Under the pieces are notes generated by a model that searched no databases, was not told the origin of the DNA, and saw only the letters and a list, made by a program, of their open reading frames with translations. From NCBI GenBank assembly GCA_965153355.1, contig OZ231128.1, forward strand, positions 49,166,001 to 49,230,000: a stretch of DNA of 64,000 bases, written 5' to 3'. Of the stretch, positions 12,632 through 25,992 are shown piece after piece. Made by a program: the position numbers and the translations under genes. Origin of the DNA: Flaccisagitta enflata (lineage: Eukaryota; Chaetognatha; Sagittoidea; Aphragmophora). How positions within the stretch are numbered: the stretch's first letter is position 1; the number at the start of each line of letters is the position of its first letter.

Positions 12632-12830
12632 TAGCCTTAAGGCTGAGATATGGGCCAGGAGGTGGGGGGGGGAAGAGAAAAGGAAAGGAGAAGGAGAAAA
12701 TTCCCCTTCGTGAAAGCGTAGGTCATCGACCCCTTTGGGGTCGCTACCCTGCTCCCTCCCTCAACTCCAATTATAATCTACTTAAGCAGGGTACGAGTAC
12801 CGCTGACCATCTAACGCTTTTGCAACTATC
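12632..12830 (-). mobile_element. Family B element, short core
   Basis: Read on the minus strand it starts near AACGCTTTTGCAACTAT (inverse of TAGTTGCAAAAGCG), passes GGTACTCG and the CCCTGCTT/AAGCAGGG pair, then GGGGTCGATGACC, a G tract and one minisatellite unit. Truncated at its core end. Confidence 0.65.
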
Positions 12831-12833
12831 TAC

Positions 12834-12930
12834 TTTTTCGGCGTTTATGAGCTTTTTGAGCTCACCGCTCCCACCCAAATGCCCTGACCACCCGCACGCG
12901 ACTGAGGTAGCCGTGTATCCGACCTTGTTA
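12834..12930 (+). mobile_element. Family A distal end, truncated
   Basis: Retains CGCACGCGACT, GAGGTAGCCGTGTATCC and GACCTTGTT but no hairpin end. It abuts a family B end. Confidence 0.68.
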
Positions 12931-13088
12931 TTTCATAGATAGTCCCTCGACAATGCATATACACGTGTTGCTTTTTCGTCTTTTTACCGCCACGAAATCT
13001 GAGACCAGCTTCATATTTCCAACCATTGCAACCTAACCGGTGTAGGTTACGCGGTGTGTTTGCGCGTGTAAGGCACATTCAGATGCTG

Positions 13089-13243
<155 letters not shown>

Positions 13244-13367
13244 TGTCCAGTCGCTGCGGCAAAACATGTCATTTGCTGGTGTTCAGCAACAAGTGACGCG
13301 GGGTCAGAATATTGTTGCGGACGCGTGGGCAGGGACGCACAACCAAGAGTCGCGAAAGAGTTAGTTA

Positions 13368-13920
13368 TTCATAGGTACCCATGCCCTGCTTAAGTAGTTT
13401 GCAGGGGTGTATATTATTGAGTCGCTTTTGATTTCCCCCCCCCCCTGCCTTTGATTTTCTTCCCCGCGACGTGTCGCATCGTGTTTTTATATCCATGATT
13501 TTCTTCCCCATATAGCAATAAAACTATGTAGTAAAGGTTTAAGTAGTGCTGAATTGTGTTTTACTAATTGAGTTTTATGATTTGGTATTGTCAAAAGTTA
13601 CATTTTCCCCAAATTTCCTTTTTTTCTCTTTTTTCCCCATCTCCAGACCCTTTGATTTCCCCCCCCCTCCCCCCACGGGGGGGGGGGACTCAAGAATATA
13701 CAGGCCTGGTAGTTTGTGAACAAAGTTGAGGGCAGGAGTAAGGCAGCAGCCCTTAAAAGGGTCCATGGCCTATGCTTGCTCACTAATAAGGAATTTTCTC
13801 CTTCATCGCCTCCTCTTCCCAAAGGGGAACGGGAATGGAGAAGGAGAAAGAGAGGGAAAGGAAGATTCCCCATATGTGTGAAAGCCTGAGTCATGGATCC
13901 CTTCAGGGCCACTGTCCAAA
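13368..13920 (+). mobile_element. Family B element interrupted by family C
   Basis: Starts GGTACCCATGCCCTGCTTAAG and resumes after the family C insertion with GGGCAGGAGTAAGGCAGCAGCCC, GTCCATGGCCTATGC, ending GGGCCACTGTCCAAAA. With the insertion removed the ends follow the family B plan. Confidence 0.68.
13402..13708. mobile_element. Family C hAT-like MITE, copy 2
   Basis: 307 bp, with TIRs CAGGGGTGTATATTATTGAG and the inverse of CTCAAGAATATACAGGCCTG. A perfect 8-bp duplication GTAGTTTG flanks it (13394-13401 and 13709-13716), diagnostic of hAT-type integration. It is nested in a family B copy, hence younger than that copy. Long C and G tracts sit near the right end. Confidence 0.9.
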
Positions 13921-14042
13921 AATGAAGAAGTACTAAAGTGTCAATGAACGTTTAATATGGCGAATCAGACTAACAGACAACAAAACACTAAAAGATAGAT
14001 GGGTTTGATTGGATGAATAAGAATGTGAAACGATTCCTTTTT

Positions 14043-14244
14043 TAGTCGCGTGCTACGCGACTCTACACCCCGCTTTGTCGGTCCGTCAACCCGTCCGTCC
14101 ATCCGTCCGTCCATCACATTTTACTTTTTTGGCGTTGATGGGGTTTTTGACCTTACTGCTCCTGCCCAAATGCTCCACTGACCTCAAATTATTGCCCCTG
14201 CCCACCCGCACGCGACTTCGGTAGCCGTGTATCCGGCCTTGTTT
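14043..14244 (+). mobile_element. Family A element, AGTCGCGTGC subfamily
   Basis: Complete copy: hairpin TAGTCGCGTGCTACGCGACT, CCGTCCATCCGTCC core, CTGCCCACCCGCACGCGACT, and GTAGCCGTGTATCCGGCCTT end. Confidence 0.85.
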
Positions 14245-14429
14245 TTTTCTATTCGCGATCGAATGTTTGGTAAAATGGTTATTGCCTCCACACAAATGTC
14301 GGCCTCTTTTTTTTTTCTGATTCGTATTTCACTCCAATTTTTTTTGTGTGTGTGGGATAAAGAAAACGATCCGTTTTTAAGACGTGTATCGTTTATACAA
14401 CAAAGAAGGAAGGAGGAGAGGAGGAGCTA

Positions 14430-15194
14430 CCCTGTCTTCAGAAGCAACTGCAACCAGCAAAAGATGTATTGTGCCAAAACTATCCACACCACACATTTCA
14501 AATTTGCTCTGTCTGATAGCATATTACTGACGGTTTTTTCATGCAAAATTTCAGCACTCCAGGTCAAGTAGTTTAGCTTCTACATTATTTTGAAGTAAAG
14601 AACCATTTATTGGTTAATGATTTTTTATTTCAGACATTGATGGAGGTCTGTCACTTTAAACCTATATAATTTCTAAACGATTTGAGTTAAAACTTTGGGA
14701 TTGGTCTCAAATTGAAGGTTTTTTGAAGGAGATTATGTTAGATTCAAGAAAAAAACATTTCAAGCTGCATTTATAGCGATTTTTCATGTTTTTTCTATGA
14801 TTTTTCTTGTTCAAACAACTTTTCTTGCTGAACATTCATCTTTTACCAGTTTGAGGTCTCATATTTATACACAAATGAACAGAGAAACGATTTATTAATG
14901 ATAAGAACATGAATTGGGATCAACTACATTACTTCAAATCATTATCTACTCAATTCTGATAAGATTTAAAAGGCTAAACTCCTTTATTTTTCATGAAAAT
15001 TGTAATTTTTTATGTAAATTTTTGTGATTTTCAAAATGATGTAGAAGCTGAACCATTTGACTTGGAGTGCTGCAATTTTGCATGAGAAAACCGTCATTAA
15101 TATGCTATTAGATAGTAAAAATCCAAATTGTGTGGTGTGGATAGTTTTTACACAATACATCTTTTGCTGGTTGCAGTTGCTTTTGAAGACAGGG
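14430..15194. mobile_element. Family D long-TIR element, copy 1
   Basis: 765 bp flanked by TA on both sides (14428-14429 and 15195-15196). Ends are CCCTGTCTTCAGAAGCAACT and its inverse. Inverted similarity continues inward for about 150 bp or more (CAAAATTTCAGCACTCCAGG against CTTGGAGTGCTGCAATTTTG). The interior is AT-rich without coding. TA flanks suggest a Tc1/mariner-like mobiliser, by inference. Confidence 0.85.
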
Positions 15195-15326
15195 TAAGTC
15201 TTGAAGCTCTATCAATTGGTTTTGCAAATTCACCACTATAAGATTGATAGATAGACAGATGGAGGGAAGGATTGACACAGTCAAAAAGGTTCCTGATGAT
15301 TGAAGATATTTCATCTTCATGATATA

Positions 15327-16077
15327 CCCTGTCTTCAGAAGCAGCCGCAACCAGCAAAAGATGTATTGTTTGAAAATAATTCACATTTCACAATCCAGAT
15401 CTGTTCTATCTAAAAGCATATCAACTGCAATTTTTTCATGCAAAATTTCAGCAACTAAAGTCAAATAGTTTAGCTTCAATTACATTTTCAAGTAAAAAAC
15501 CACATCTTGTTAAGCAGCTCTTCATGTCAGACTTGAATGGAGGTCTTATACTTTAAACTTATTTAGTATCTCAATGCTTTGCGCTTAAGCTCTGGGGTTG
15601 GACTCAAATTAAAGCTCTTTTGCAGGAGATCATACTAGATTGCCAGATCATATGAATAGCCAGTAGAGCAAAATTCATGAGGTTTTATCATTGTTTTTCC
15701 AGGATTTTTCATGATCCACCAATGTTAAAAATTTGTTTCTCATGACAAGGATATCTTAAAATGTTATAAGGTTTGACAAAAAATCAAATTTGTAAGCAAA
15801 AGATCAGTTCTAGCACTTTGTATTGATACTTGTCTTATTTATCCAAGATCAAAGAGGCAAAAGGCCTTTATTTCATGCCAAAATCACAATATATTTAGGA
15901 AATTATGGTATTTTTCAAATTGATTTCAAGGCTAAACTACTTTACTACAAGTGCTGAAATTTTGCATGAAATAACCGCAGGTAATATGCTTTCAGATGGA
16001 ACAAATCCAAATTTCTAAATATGAACAGATTTCATAAAAATAACTTTTGCTGGTTGCAGTTGCTTCTGAAGACAGGG
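15327..16077. mobile_element. Family D long-TIR element, copy 2
   Basis: 751 bp with TA at 15325-15326 and 16078-16079 and the same CCCTGTCTTCAGAAGCAGCC-type ends. Diverged from copy 1 internally. Only about 130 bp separates the two copies, in the same terminal layout. Confidence 0.83.
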
Positions 16078-16079
16078 TA

Positions 16080-16862
16080 TCTGATCTTCAGGGACATTTA
16101 TTGGTTAAATAAGAAAAAATGCAAGCTAAACTTAAGTCAATTACGTCAACCTAGAATGCAGGTTTTTGGCCCAGATGATTAACTCATAGAGAAGTGTCAA
16201 CGCGCATAATTTAATGAAATAAATGTAAAATAAGTATGATGACAAAAATCAGAAATTGAAATGCCTTAGCTCACTACGAAGAACGAAAGCGAAGGAGAAA
16301 AGTTCAGGATGAAAATGTCATCTAATTCCTACCTTGACCCCTTTCAACGGCTGAGCGAGAATCAGTGTGCCGTGTCTAGACATGTCTCTACTTTCCTAGA
16401 TTGATGTCACTGTCTGTCGCACACGGGACCTGGAACCGATGTACAATGTAGAGCAGAAGAAGAGGCAGATGGAGTAAAATGCCAGCAAACGGAAGTACGG
16501 AGAAACACATTAAGGCTTCTTTTAATCACCAAAGGTACGTGAGGTATCAGACTATGATTTTCAAGAGACGATTAGATTTAAATACTTTAAAATGAAATGA
16601 ACTAATGAAAAAATGAATTTAAAAAATGAATCAAATGAAAAATTAGAATATTAAGTGGTGCAATGAAGAGTTGAATTTAGATCAAACGGCTTAACGTACA
16701 AATTATACTATAATGCATGTGTCTATGTGACATGTACACCGAAGCTGGAATTCAGAGACAAGTGACAAGCTCATCACTTGTTTCACACAAACAGTGGAAA
16801 GAAAAGAAAAGAAAAACTTTCAGTTGGTGACCTTCTTTTTGTTTGTTCAACGCCCCGTGCCA
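16080..16862. other. Unassigned stretch
   Basis: AT-rich, no recognisable gene or repeat. Confidence 0.5.
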
Positions 16863-16865
16863 AGA

Positions 16866-17043
<178 letters not shown>

Positions 17044-17124
17044 CAAACTGCACAGATAAGGAGAGAAAATAGTACTATGGAAAGAAAGACACAGAGAGTC
17101 AAAGTGGAACAAAAAAGCGAGAAA

Positions 17125-18044
17125 TAGTCGCAAAAGCGTTAGATGGTCAGCGGTACCCGTTGCCCCTATGTGATTTTATGTGGGTGTGAGGTGGTTAGAG
17201 GGGCAGCGGCCCCTATGCTGTTTTTATTTGAGCCTCAAGGCTGGAATTAGGGCCTTGAGGCTGGGATTTGAGCCTTGGGGCTGGGATTTGAGCCTCAAGG
17301 CTGGGATTTGAGCCTCGAGGCTGGAATTTGAGCCTCGAGGCCGGAATTTGAGCCTCAAGGCTGGGATTTGAGCCTCCAAGCTGGGATTTGAGCCTCCAGG
17401 CTGGGATTTGAGCCTGGAGGCTAGGATTTGGGTCTTGAGGCTGAGATATGAGCCTTGAGGCTGGGGGGGGGGGTACACTGAACAGGTCGCCCAAGGGCAA
17501 TATATGGTCAGCGATACCCTTGCCCTGCTTTGAGTGATTGTGAGTTAGAGTGAGGAAGCAGGGCAGCGGCCCCGGGGACGAAGTCCTGTAGAACACAGGG
17601 GGACTTTCGTTCTGCTTTACCTGGATGAGATACACAGAGGGTTGACTGAAGGTCATGCTTAAAGAGGTCTAAGAAGGCTGATGAGCCTGAGAATGCCAAT
17701 TGAAAGCTTGAGGAGACTAACTTGGGGTCGGATTTGAGGCCTGAGAGGCCGGATTTGAGGCCTGAGTGGCTGGATTTGAGGCCAGAGAGGCTGGATTTGA
17801 GGCCTTAGAGGCTGGATTTGAGGCCTGAGAGGCTGGATTAGAGGCCTGAGAGGCCAGATTTTAGGCCTGAGGGGCCTGATAAGGGGGGGGGACGAACTAA
17901 CGAACTAACGAACGGACGAACGAACGAAAGTCCCCCTGTGTTCTACAGGACTTCGTCCCCTTCGGGGCCGCTGCCCAAAAGGGAAAAATTTCTGCATATG
18001 TGAAAGCATAGGTCATCGGCCCCTTCGGGGCCGCTGCCCAAAAG
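17125..18044 (+). mobile_element. Family B outer element with nested family B
   Basis: Left end TAGTCGCAAAAGCG and GGTCAGCGGTACCC, then a minisatellite of about 22-24 bp (TTGAGCCTCAAGGCTGGGA type, 17228-17462) and a G tract. Its right end GTGAAAGCATAGGTCATCGG, GGCCGCTGCCC appears at 17990-18044, after a second family B element. The interpretation as nesting is inference. Confidence 0.65.
17474..17980 (+). mobile_element. Family B inner element
   Basis: Begins around GGTCAGCGATACCC, carries GACGAAGTCCTGTAGAACAC followed by ACAGGGGGACTTTCG, a minisatellite (GAGGCCTGAGAGGCTGGATT) and a G tract. It closes with the inverse CGAAAGTCCCCCTGTGTTC and GGGGCCGCTGCCC. Confidence 0.72.
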
Positions 18045-18126
18045 GACAATTTCAACAACATCATTTGCCCAAAACAATGATCCTGTTTGTTGTCACTGAT
18101 TCTCCAATATCTTCTTGATTTCCTTT

Positions 18127-18202
18127 CAAACAAAAACAAAAACAAAAACAAAAACAAAAACAAAAACAAAACAAAAACAAAAACAAAAACAAAAACAAAA
18201 AC
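18127..18202. repeat. (CAAAAA)n microsatellite
   Basis: Hexamer array with one shortened unit. Confidence 0.95.
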
Positions 18203-18604
18203 ATCAATGACAACGACGTTTGATAGGCTCGTAGACAATCACATTGACGTAAACAAAGACGCAAATGGAGCTCAGACACTGCCAACCAGCCGATAAATCG
18301 GCATTTTACCGGCATACAAACCATTTTGTGTGGTAACGTTATCCGGTACAGCAAGTAATTACTAGATAGCGAGTTTAGTGAATAAAACAAAAGGTTACAG
18401 CGTGAGAGTTAGTGGATACAATCAACATTCACAATATCGTATCTAGCGCCCGGGCGCTTTTGCAACTGAAAAACAATGTTGCTGATTTACCCTCTGAAAG
18501 ACTCCCTTACACACATGAAAATGGTCTTCATTTTGTAGATTCGGCATTTTATTTTTTATCTTTTTAAAACTAACTTAGATCAAAACAACATTAACAAAAT
18601 CAAC
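18203..18604. other. Unassigned stretch
   Basis: No recognisable feature. Confidence 0.5.
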
Positions 18605-19264
18605 TTTTTCATGCAAAATTTCAGCACTCCAGGTCAAGTAGTTTAGCTTCTAAATTATTTTGAAGTAAAGAACCATTTATTGGTTAATGATTTTTTATTT
18701 CAGACATTGATGGAGGTCTGTCACTTTAAACCTATATAATTTCTAAACGATTTGAGCTAAAACTTTGGGATTGGTCTCAAATTGAAGGTTTTTTGAAGGA
18801 GATTATGTTAGATTCAAGAAAAAAACATTTCAAGCTGCATTTATAGCGATTTTTCATGTTTTTTCTATGATTTTTCTTGTTCAAACAACTTTTCTTGCTG
18901 AACATTCATCTTTTACCAGTTTGAGGTCTCATATTTATACACAAATGAACAGAGAAACGATTTATTAATGATAAGAACATGAATTGGGATCAACTACATT
19001 ACTTCAAATCATTATCTACTCAATTCTGATAAGATTTAAAAGGCTAAACTCCTTTATTTTTCATGAAAATTGTAATTTTTTATGTAAATTTTTGTGATTT
19101 TCAAAATGATGTAGAAGCTGAACCATTTGACTTGGAGTGCTGAAATTTTGCATGAGAAAACCGTCATTAATATGCTATTAGATAGTAAAAATCCAAATTG
19201 TGTGGTGTGGATAGTTTTTACACAATACATCTTTTGCTGGTTGCAGTTGCTTTTGAAGACAGGG
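18605..19264. mobile_element. Family D element, copy 3, left end missing
   Basis: Matches 14534-15194 with only about three differences that I could see over 660 bp, and ends with the same TIR and TA (19265-19266). The outer 100 bp of the left TIR is absent, so this is a 5'-truncated recent copy or a segmental duplicate. Confidence 0.85.
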
Positions 19265-19399
19265 TAGAGGGGGACATTGCTTTGGTCACCAAACGTGAGA
19301 TATTCCGTGGCGTTCTACTATAGTGTATTAAACCGCCAAAATTTGTATCAAAAATGCAAAAAAAATAGATTATGGTGACAAAAATTATGAATTTTTGTC

Positions 19400-20600
19400 A
19401 CAAAAATGCTGCAAAAGGCCGTTTTGAAACGGGCGTTCTTATGCAGTTTCAAAACGATCTTATATTGTCGTTTCAAAACCACAAGTATGCGCAACTTTTG
19501 AAACGAATATTGAGGCATAGTTGACGTATCAAAACTTTGCAATTCTAAAGTTTTAAAACCAAGAGATTTTTGCGTTTCAAAACGCTTGAAAACAGCGCTA
19601 AAGTAATGGCCAGGAAGGGAAAAAATCTATTCATCTTTGTAATCTTATCACCTTTTTTACCGTTTTGAAAATGCAAAAAATTGAAGTATTGAAACTCAGA
19701 AAAAATGCGTTTAAAGATTGAAATATGGTTATATGCTAGCTGACTTTACCCAAACTGAAATAAATGGAAGAGGGCCCCGTTAGCCCTCACTGACTGGCTA
19801 ATAAGCACGCCAATCTTGGTTTTCCATAACACTGAAACAGACAGACATCCTTTTGGGCAGCAGCTCCAAAGGGATTGATGACCTATGCTTTCACACATAT
19901 CGGGAATTTTCTCCTTCTTCTCCTTCTTCTCCTTCTTCTTCTCCTTTGTACCCCCCCCCCCCCGATCCCAGTCTCGAGACCCAAATTATAGTATTGAGGC
20001 CCAAATTCTAGCCTGAATGCCCAAATCCTTGCCTGGAGGCCCAAATCCTTGCCTGGAGGCCCAGATCCCCGCCTTGAAGCCCAAATCTTAGCCTCAAGGT
20101 CCCAATCCCAACCAAGAGACCCAGATCCCAACCTCAAAACTCTGAAAGAGGCTTAGTCTGTCTGTCCTCCATCGGTTCATCCATTATGCTTGAGTAAAAA
20201 GTGCAAAAATGCGTGTGTTTGTGCCAAAAAGCTTACTTTTTACAGTTTTGAAACTGCAAAAAATTGAAGTTTTGAAACTGCAAAAAAATGAAGTTTTGAA
20301 ACTGCAAAAAATTGAAGTTCTGAAACTGCAAAAAAATGAAGCTAAGAAACGGCTATTTCATATTTTATATTTTCATTGCCACTTTTTCCCAGTTCTAAAA
20401 CGGTAAAAACTAGCTGGCTTGAGGTAAGAAAAAAATGATATTTTAGACATGTTCTCAAAAGCCCGTTTTATGCAGTTTTGATACACCCAAAAAAAAACGT
20501 TTTAAAACGGCAAGTATGCCTGCGTTTTGAAACCCCAGATGACTGCCACTAAAGGACATTGTTGTATGCATAAATGGTTTTTTGGTCGTTCTGAAACTGT
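19400..20600. repeat. GTTTTGAAAC motif field
   Basis: GTTTTGAAAC and its inverse GTTTCAAAAC recur many times in both orientations, including four direct units of about 24-26 bp with CTGCAAAAAA and TGAAGTT at 20250-20345. A family B copy interrupts the field. No coding is visible. Confidence 0.65.
19853..20148 (-). mobile_element. Family B element, truncated
   Basis: TTGGGCAGCAGCTCCAAAGG, GATGACCTATGCTTTCACAC, a (CTTCTC) tract, a C run and a minisatellite of about 20 bp (GCCTGGAGGCCCAAATC). The GGTCAGCGG end is missing. Confidence 0.7.
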
Positions 20601-20762
20601 TGCATACTAGAAGTTTTGAGACGTCGTTCCCCTATTTGGGACAAAAACGCAATAAGAACGCCGACGAAATACCTGCCAAACGTCCCTACTAACGGAAATT
20701 TACTCACATTTTGATGGTCAATAATCATCACTGAAAAACAATGACAAATAACGGAAGCACAA

Positions 20763-21120
20763 TGTACCCGGCCATTTGCAAATAGCCTACGTTCACCAGC
20801 TACTGGAGACGGATTTTATTCAATATTTACCAGCTATCGAAGATGTATTGTACCAGGCTATTTGAAAGTTACCTATGTTTACCAGCTATCAAATACACAT
20901 TGTACCAGGCCACTTGGAGAGAACCTATGTTTACCAGCTACTAGAGACCCATTATACTTGGCCATTTGCTAATAGCCTATGAATTGTGCAACATTTTGTA
21001 GTACCTAAACTGACAAAAAATGTTTGCTATGTTTACTATATTTACTATATTTACAATGTTTTCTATGTTTACTATGTTTACTATGTTTTCCGGTAATTTG
21101 CAAATAGCCGATGTTTACCG
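20763..21120. repeat. Degenerate tandem repeat of about 60-65 bp plus TATGTTTAC run
   Basis: Units share GGCCATTTG-, AGCCTATGTTTACCAGCTA and -GTACC-. Near 21020-21085 the DNA collapses to a 9-bp (TATGTTTAC)n-like run, then one more unit fragment follows. Confidence 0.65.
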
Positions 21121-21320
21121 GAACCATTAGAGTCGTTTGTCGTCATTTATCGGCCTTGTTTCGGCGTTTATGCGCGTGGCAAAGACCTACGCCTTATTTT
21201 TCCCCTTAACTGGTCGCTTTATTGACGCCAACACCTGAGTAGCAAAGACAAAAAGACGGCGTAGTGAAACCACGTGAATGGTACAAGAGAAACCGCGGTA
21301 GGGTTAGCGGGGCAGTGACT

Positions 21321-21452
<132 letters not shown>

Positions 21453-21464
21453 GAAAGAGATCGA

Positions 21465-22056
21465 ACCAGTGAACGAAGCAACGAACAAACGAACCAACGA
21501 ACCAACGAACGAATGAACAAACAAACAAACAAACAAACAAACAAAGAAAAAAAGAGAGAAAGAAACGAACAAGCAAACAAACAAATAAACAAACAAACAA
21601 ACAAACAAACAAATGAACAAACGAACAAACGAACAAACGAACGAATAAACAAACAAACAAACAAACAAACAAACAAACGAACAAACGAACAAACAAACAA
21701 ACAAACAAACAAATGAGCAAACGAACAAACAAATGAATGAACAAACGAACAAACAAACCAATGAACAAACGAACAAACAAACAAACAAAGAAAAAAACAA
21801 ACAAACAAACAAACAAACGAATGAACAAACGAATGAATGAACAAAGAAACAAAGGAACAAACGAACAAACGAACAAACGAACAAACGAACAAACGAACAA
21901 ACGAACAAACGAACAAACGAACAAACGAACAAACGAACAAACAAACAAATGAACAAACGAGCAAACGAATAAACAAATGAACGAACAAACGAACAAACAA
22001 ACGAACGAACCAACGAACAAACAAACAAACAAACAAACAAACAAACAAACAAACAA
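21465..22056. repeat. (GAAC)n/(AAAC)n compound array
   Basis: About 590 bp of AAAC and GAAC with ATGAAC variants. A pure stretch of the octamer AAACGAAC at about 21855-21935 has nine to ten units. Open in several frames, artefactually. Confidence 0.95.
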
Positions 22057-22075
22057 CCGAAGAAGGAAAGAAATA

Positions 22076-22159
<84 letters not shown>

Positions 22160-22165
22160 AAGAAT
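22076..22165. repeat. (AAAG)n microsatellite
   Basis: About 90 bp of AAAG. Confidence 0.96.
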
Positions 22166-23315
<1,150 letters not shown>

Positions 23316-23881
23316 TGGGCAGCGGCCCCAAAGGAGTCGATGACCAATGCTTTCACACATATAGAAGATTTTTTCTTTCTTTGGGCAGTGGCCCCAATAG
23401 ACTGATGACCTATACTTTCACACATATGGGAGATTTTCCTCTCCTTATTCTTCTTCTGCTCCTTCTTCTTCATCTCCCCCCCCCCCCCCCCCCGCTTGTG
23501 AGGCTCTCATCTCAGCCTTGAGGCTCAAATCAAAACCTTGTGGTTCAAGTTTCAACCTTAAGGCTCAAATCATTGGTTCAAACCCTAAATTCCAGCTTCA
23601 AAGCCCAAAACCAAGTTTTGAAGCCCAAATGCAAGCTTCAAGGCTCAAACCTCAGTTTTGAAGCATGGATTCTAGCTTAAGAGCTCAAATTTCAACCTTG
23701 TGGTTACAATTGCAGCCCGAACACTCGCAGGGCATAGAGTTCTACATAAGTCAAAGCATAGATCATCAGTCCCTCTAGAGCTACTGCCCTTCTCACCATT
23801 TCATCACCAGTGGTGATTCACGACATACACTAACTTAGAGGTATCGGATACCGCTGATTATCTGAAGCTTTTGAGACTATT
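23316..23881 (-). mobile_element. Family B element
   Basis: Two tandem copies of the TGGGCAGCGGCCCC...CTTTCACACATAT end (23316 and 23379), a (CTTCTT) tract, a C run, a minisatellite of about 22-24 bp (CCTTGAGGCTCAAATC type), then GGTATCGGATACCGCTGA and GCTTTTGAGACTATT at the far end. Doubling of the hairpin end is unusual. Confidence 0.72.
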
Positions 23882-24233
23882 TTTCTCTTTCTTTCTGTTC
23901 TTTGCTAACTTTTTTTTCTCCTTTCCTCGGTTGTTCCGAGGTTTGTCTCGCACCCAACATTCTTTCTCTTTGGTAAGAAGAATGTGTTTTTGGGTCTGCG
24001 TTGGCGTCGGGTCAGTTAATTCCACGTTTCCGCCTCGTTCCCTCGTTTCCGCTTCCGCTTCCGCGTCCGGCTTTGGGCTTCGCTTCCGCTTTCCCGCGTT
24101 TTGTCGGTTTCCGGCTTCCTGTTTTCCGGCTTCCGGTTTCCGGCTTCGCCCTGGGAATGTGGCCACAAATGCGCCAAAAAATGTCGTAAGTCTTTCTTTT
24201 CTGTCGCCGCCTCGCGCAATTACCCTTTGGTCG
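23882..24233. other. Unassigned stretch
   Basis: Includes repeated TTTCCGGCTTC-type short motifs (about 24045-24150). No gene is recognised. Confidence 0.45.
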
Positions 24234-24298
<65 letters not shown>

Positions 24299-24336
24299 GT
24301 CGTCGTCGTTGTCGTTGTCGTTGTCGTTCAACCTTT
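24234..24336. repeat. (CATCGT)n microsatellite
   Basis: Hexamer array passing into CGTCGT and TTGTCG variants. Confidence 0.95.
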
Positions 24337-25200
24337 AACGTGTCCCACGACTGCCCCTTTCTTGTTGGTTTTCATTAAGTTACCCTCGCCTTCTCGGTGG
24401 GCCACCCTCTTCTACCCACTTTCTTCAATTGAAAAATCTGCGTTCACAATTTTCATCATGTTTCATACCAACGGACCACCAACCCCTCAAGCCATTGCCT
24501 TAGTTCTTGCCCCAACATCGCGTTTTACCCACCTTGGTGCCTATCCTCCATGAACCCTCTGAATCCCCTTTCCCCATCGCATACCACCATACGCATGGCA
24601 ATTTGTGAATGGTCTTACTAACGTTACCGCAATTGACGTTGCAATTTGTCTCACTACATTTGACATGCCTCTGGCATAGGGTGGTTAGTGCCACTGCATT
24701 CTCCGTATCCATGCCACTGCATGGTCAGAGCCACAGGCAAGGACGTTGATAGTTATGGCAATTTTGTTCGCTCCTTCAATTTCTCTCCTGAGAATTAGCA
24801 ATTTATAAACCATCGCCATGTTATGAGATCGTTCTCCCTTCAATTTAACTCTGATTTTCCCTAAACATCACATCATTCTTAATGCACAATAAGTCACTTT
24901 GGTTTTCCCCCTATTCATCCCCCTTTTCGCACTGTGTAATTGATCTCCTTGCGCGCCACCTCTGCTTTCCTTTGTGCAATGGGCAAGAATTCTTACGTAA
25001 TGGTTCTCTTTCATTCCATTTCAAGGGAGGCAATTCGGCGATAATTCTCTATCAACCAAATCACGCTTTTCATCATTCTTCCGATCATTTTAAGAAAAAT
25101 TGACCAATCAGGCGAACTAGCATTGCGTGCATGTTTTTCTTCTCAATGTAGAGTTTTAATCTTAAGTTGACCATTGATACCGTATACCGTATACCGTCCT
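24337..25200. other. Unassigned stretch
   Basis: Low-copy DNA of normal complexity with no recognised gene. CATGCCACTGCAT occurs near 24710. Confidence 0.45.
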
Positions 25201-25234
25201 AAGTCCGCCCGCAGGCCTTTTACTGGCAGCGATG

Positions 25235-25740
25235 ATATTTACAGGCCGGAAGCTGGCTGTGATGGTATGAACAGGCCAGCAACCAACCCCAATGGCATAA
25301 ACAGGCCGGCAACTGACCGTAATAGCATGAAAAGGCCAGTAACCAGCCATGATCGCAAGAACAAGCCAGTATCCAGCTGCGATGACATGAACAGGCTGGT
25401 AATCAGTCGCAATGGCATGAACAGGCCGGTAACAAGCCATGATGGCATGAAAAGGCCGGTAACTGGCCGCAATGGCGTGAAAAGGCCGGTAACTGGCCGC
25501 AATGGCATGAACAGGCCGATAACCGGCCGCGATGGCATGAACAGGCCAGTAACCGGCCACGATGACATGAACAGGCTGGTAATCAGCCGCAATGGTATGA
25601 ACAGGCCAGTAACAAGCCATGATGGCATGAAAAGGCCGGTAACTGGCCGCAATAGCATGAACAGGCCGGTAGCTGGCCGTGATGGCATGAGCAGGCCGGT
25701 AGCCGGCCGCGATGGCATGAACAGGCCGGTAACAAGCCCC
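25235..25740. repeat. 30-bp minisatellite with palindromic core
   Basis: About 17 units of GATGGCATGAACAGG followed by CCGGTAACCGGCCGC. The unit is exactly 10 codons, so frames on both strands stay open (DGMNRPVTGR on +). Each unit holds the near-palindrome GGCCGGTAACCGGCC. Different units vary in one arm. Translation is unsupported. Confidence 0.92.
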
Positions 25741-25859
25741 CAGCGTCGAATGTCGACACATTGGTTTATGGTGGAAAGAAATGCGAGGCGAGGCCATAAA
25801 CCACGACTCTACAGATTAGTTTTAAGATGGACGACCCGCCACACCACCGCACCCATACC

Positions 25860-25992
25860 AAAGACGATGACGACAACGACGACGATGACAATGAGGACGA
25901 TGGCAATGATGATGACGACGACGACGATGACAACAACGACGATGACGACGTTTGCGACGACGACAGTGACAGTGACGACGATTCTGACAGCA
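25860..25992. repeat. (GACGAY)n degenerate array
   Basis: GAC/GAT-rich trinucleotide tract with ACAAC and AGT interruptions. Confidence 0.88.

Noticed and set aside
23574-23586. GGTTCAAACCC, similar to a tRNA/SINE B box
   Set aside because: No A box at the proper distance, no cloverleaf, and it falls in a family B minisatellite core with many similar words.
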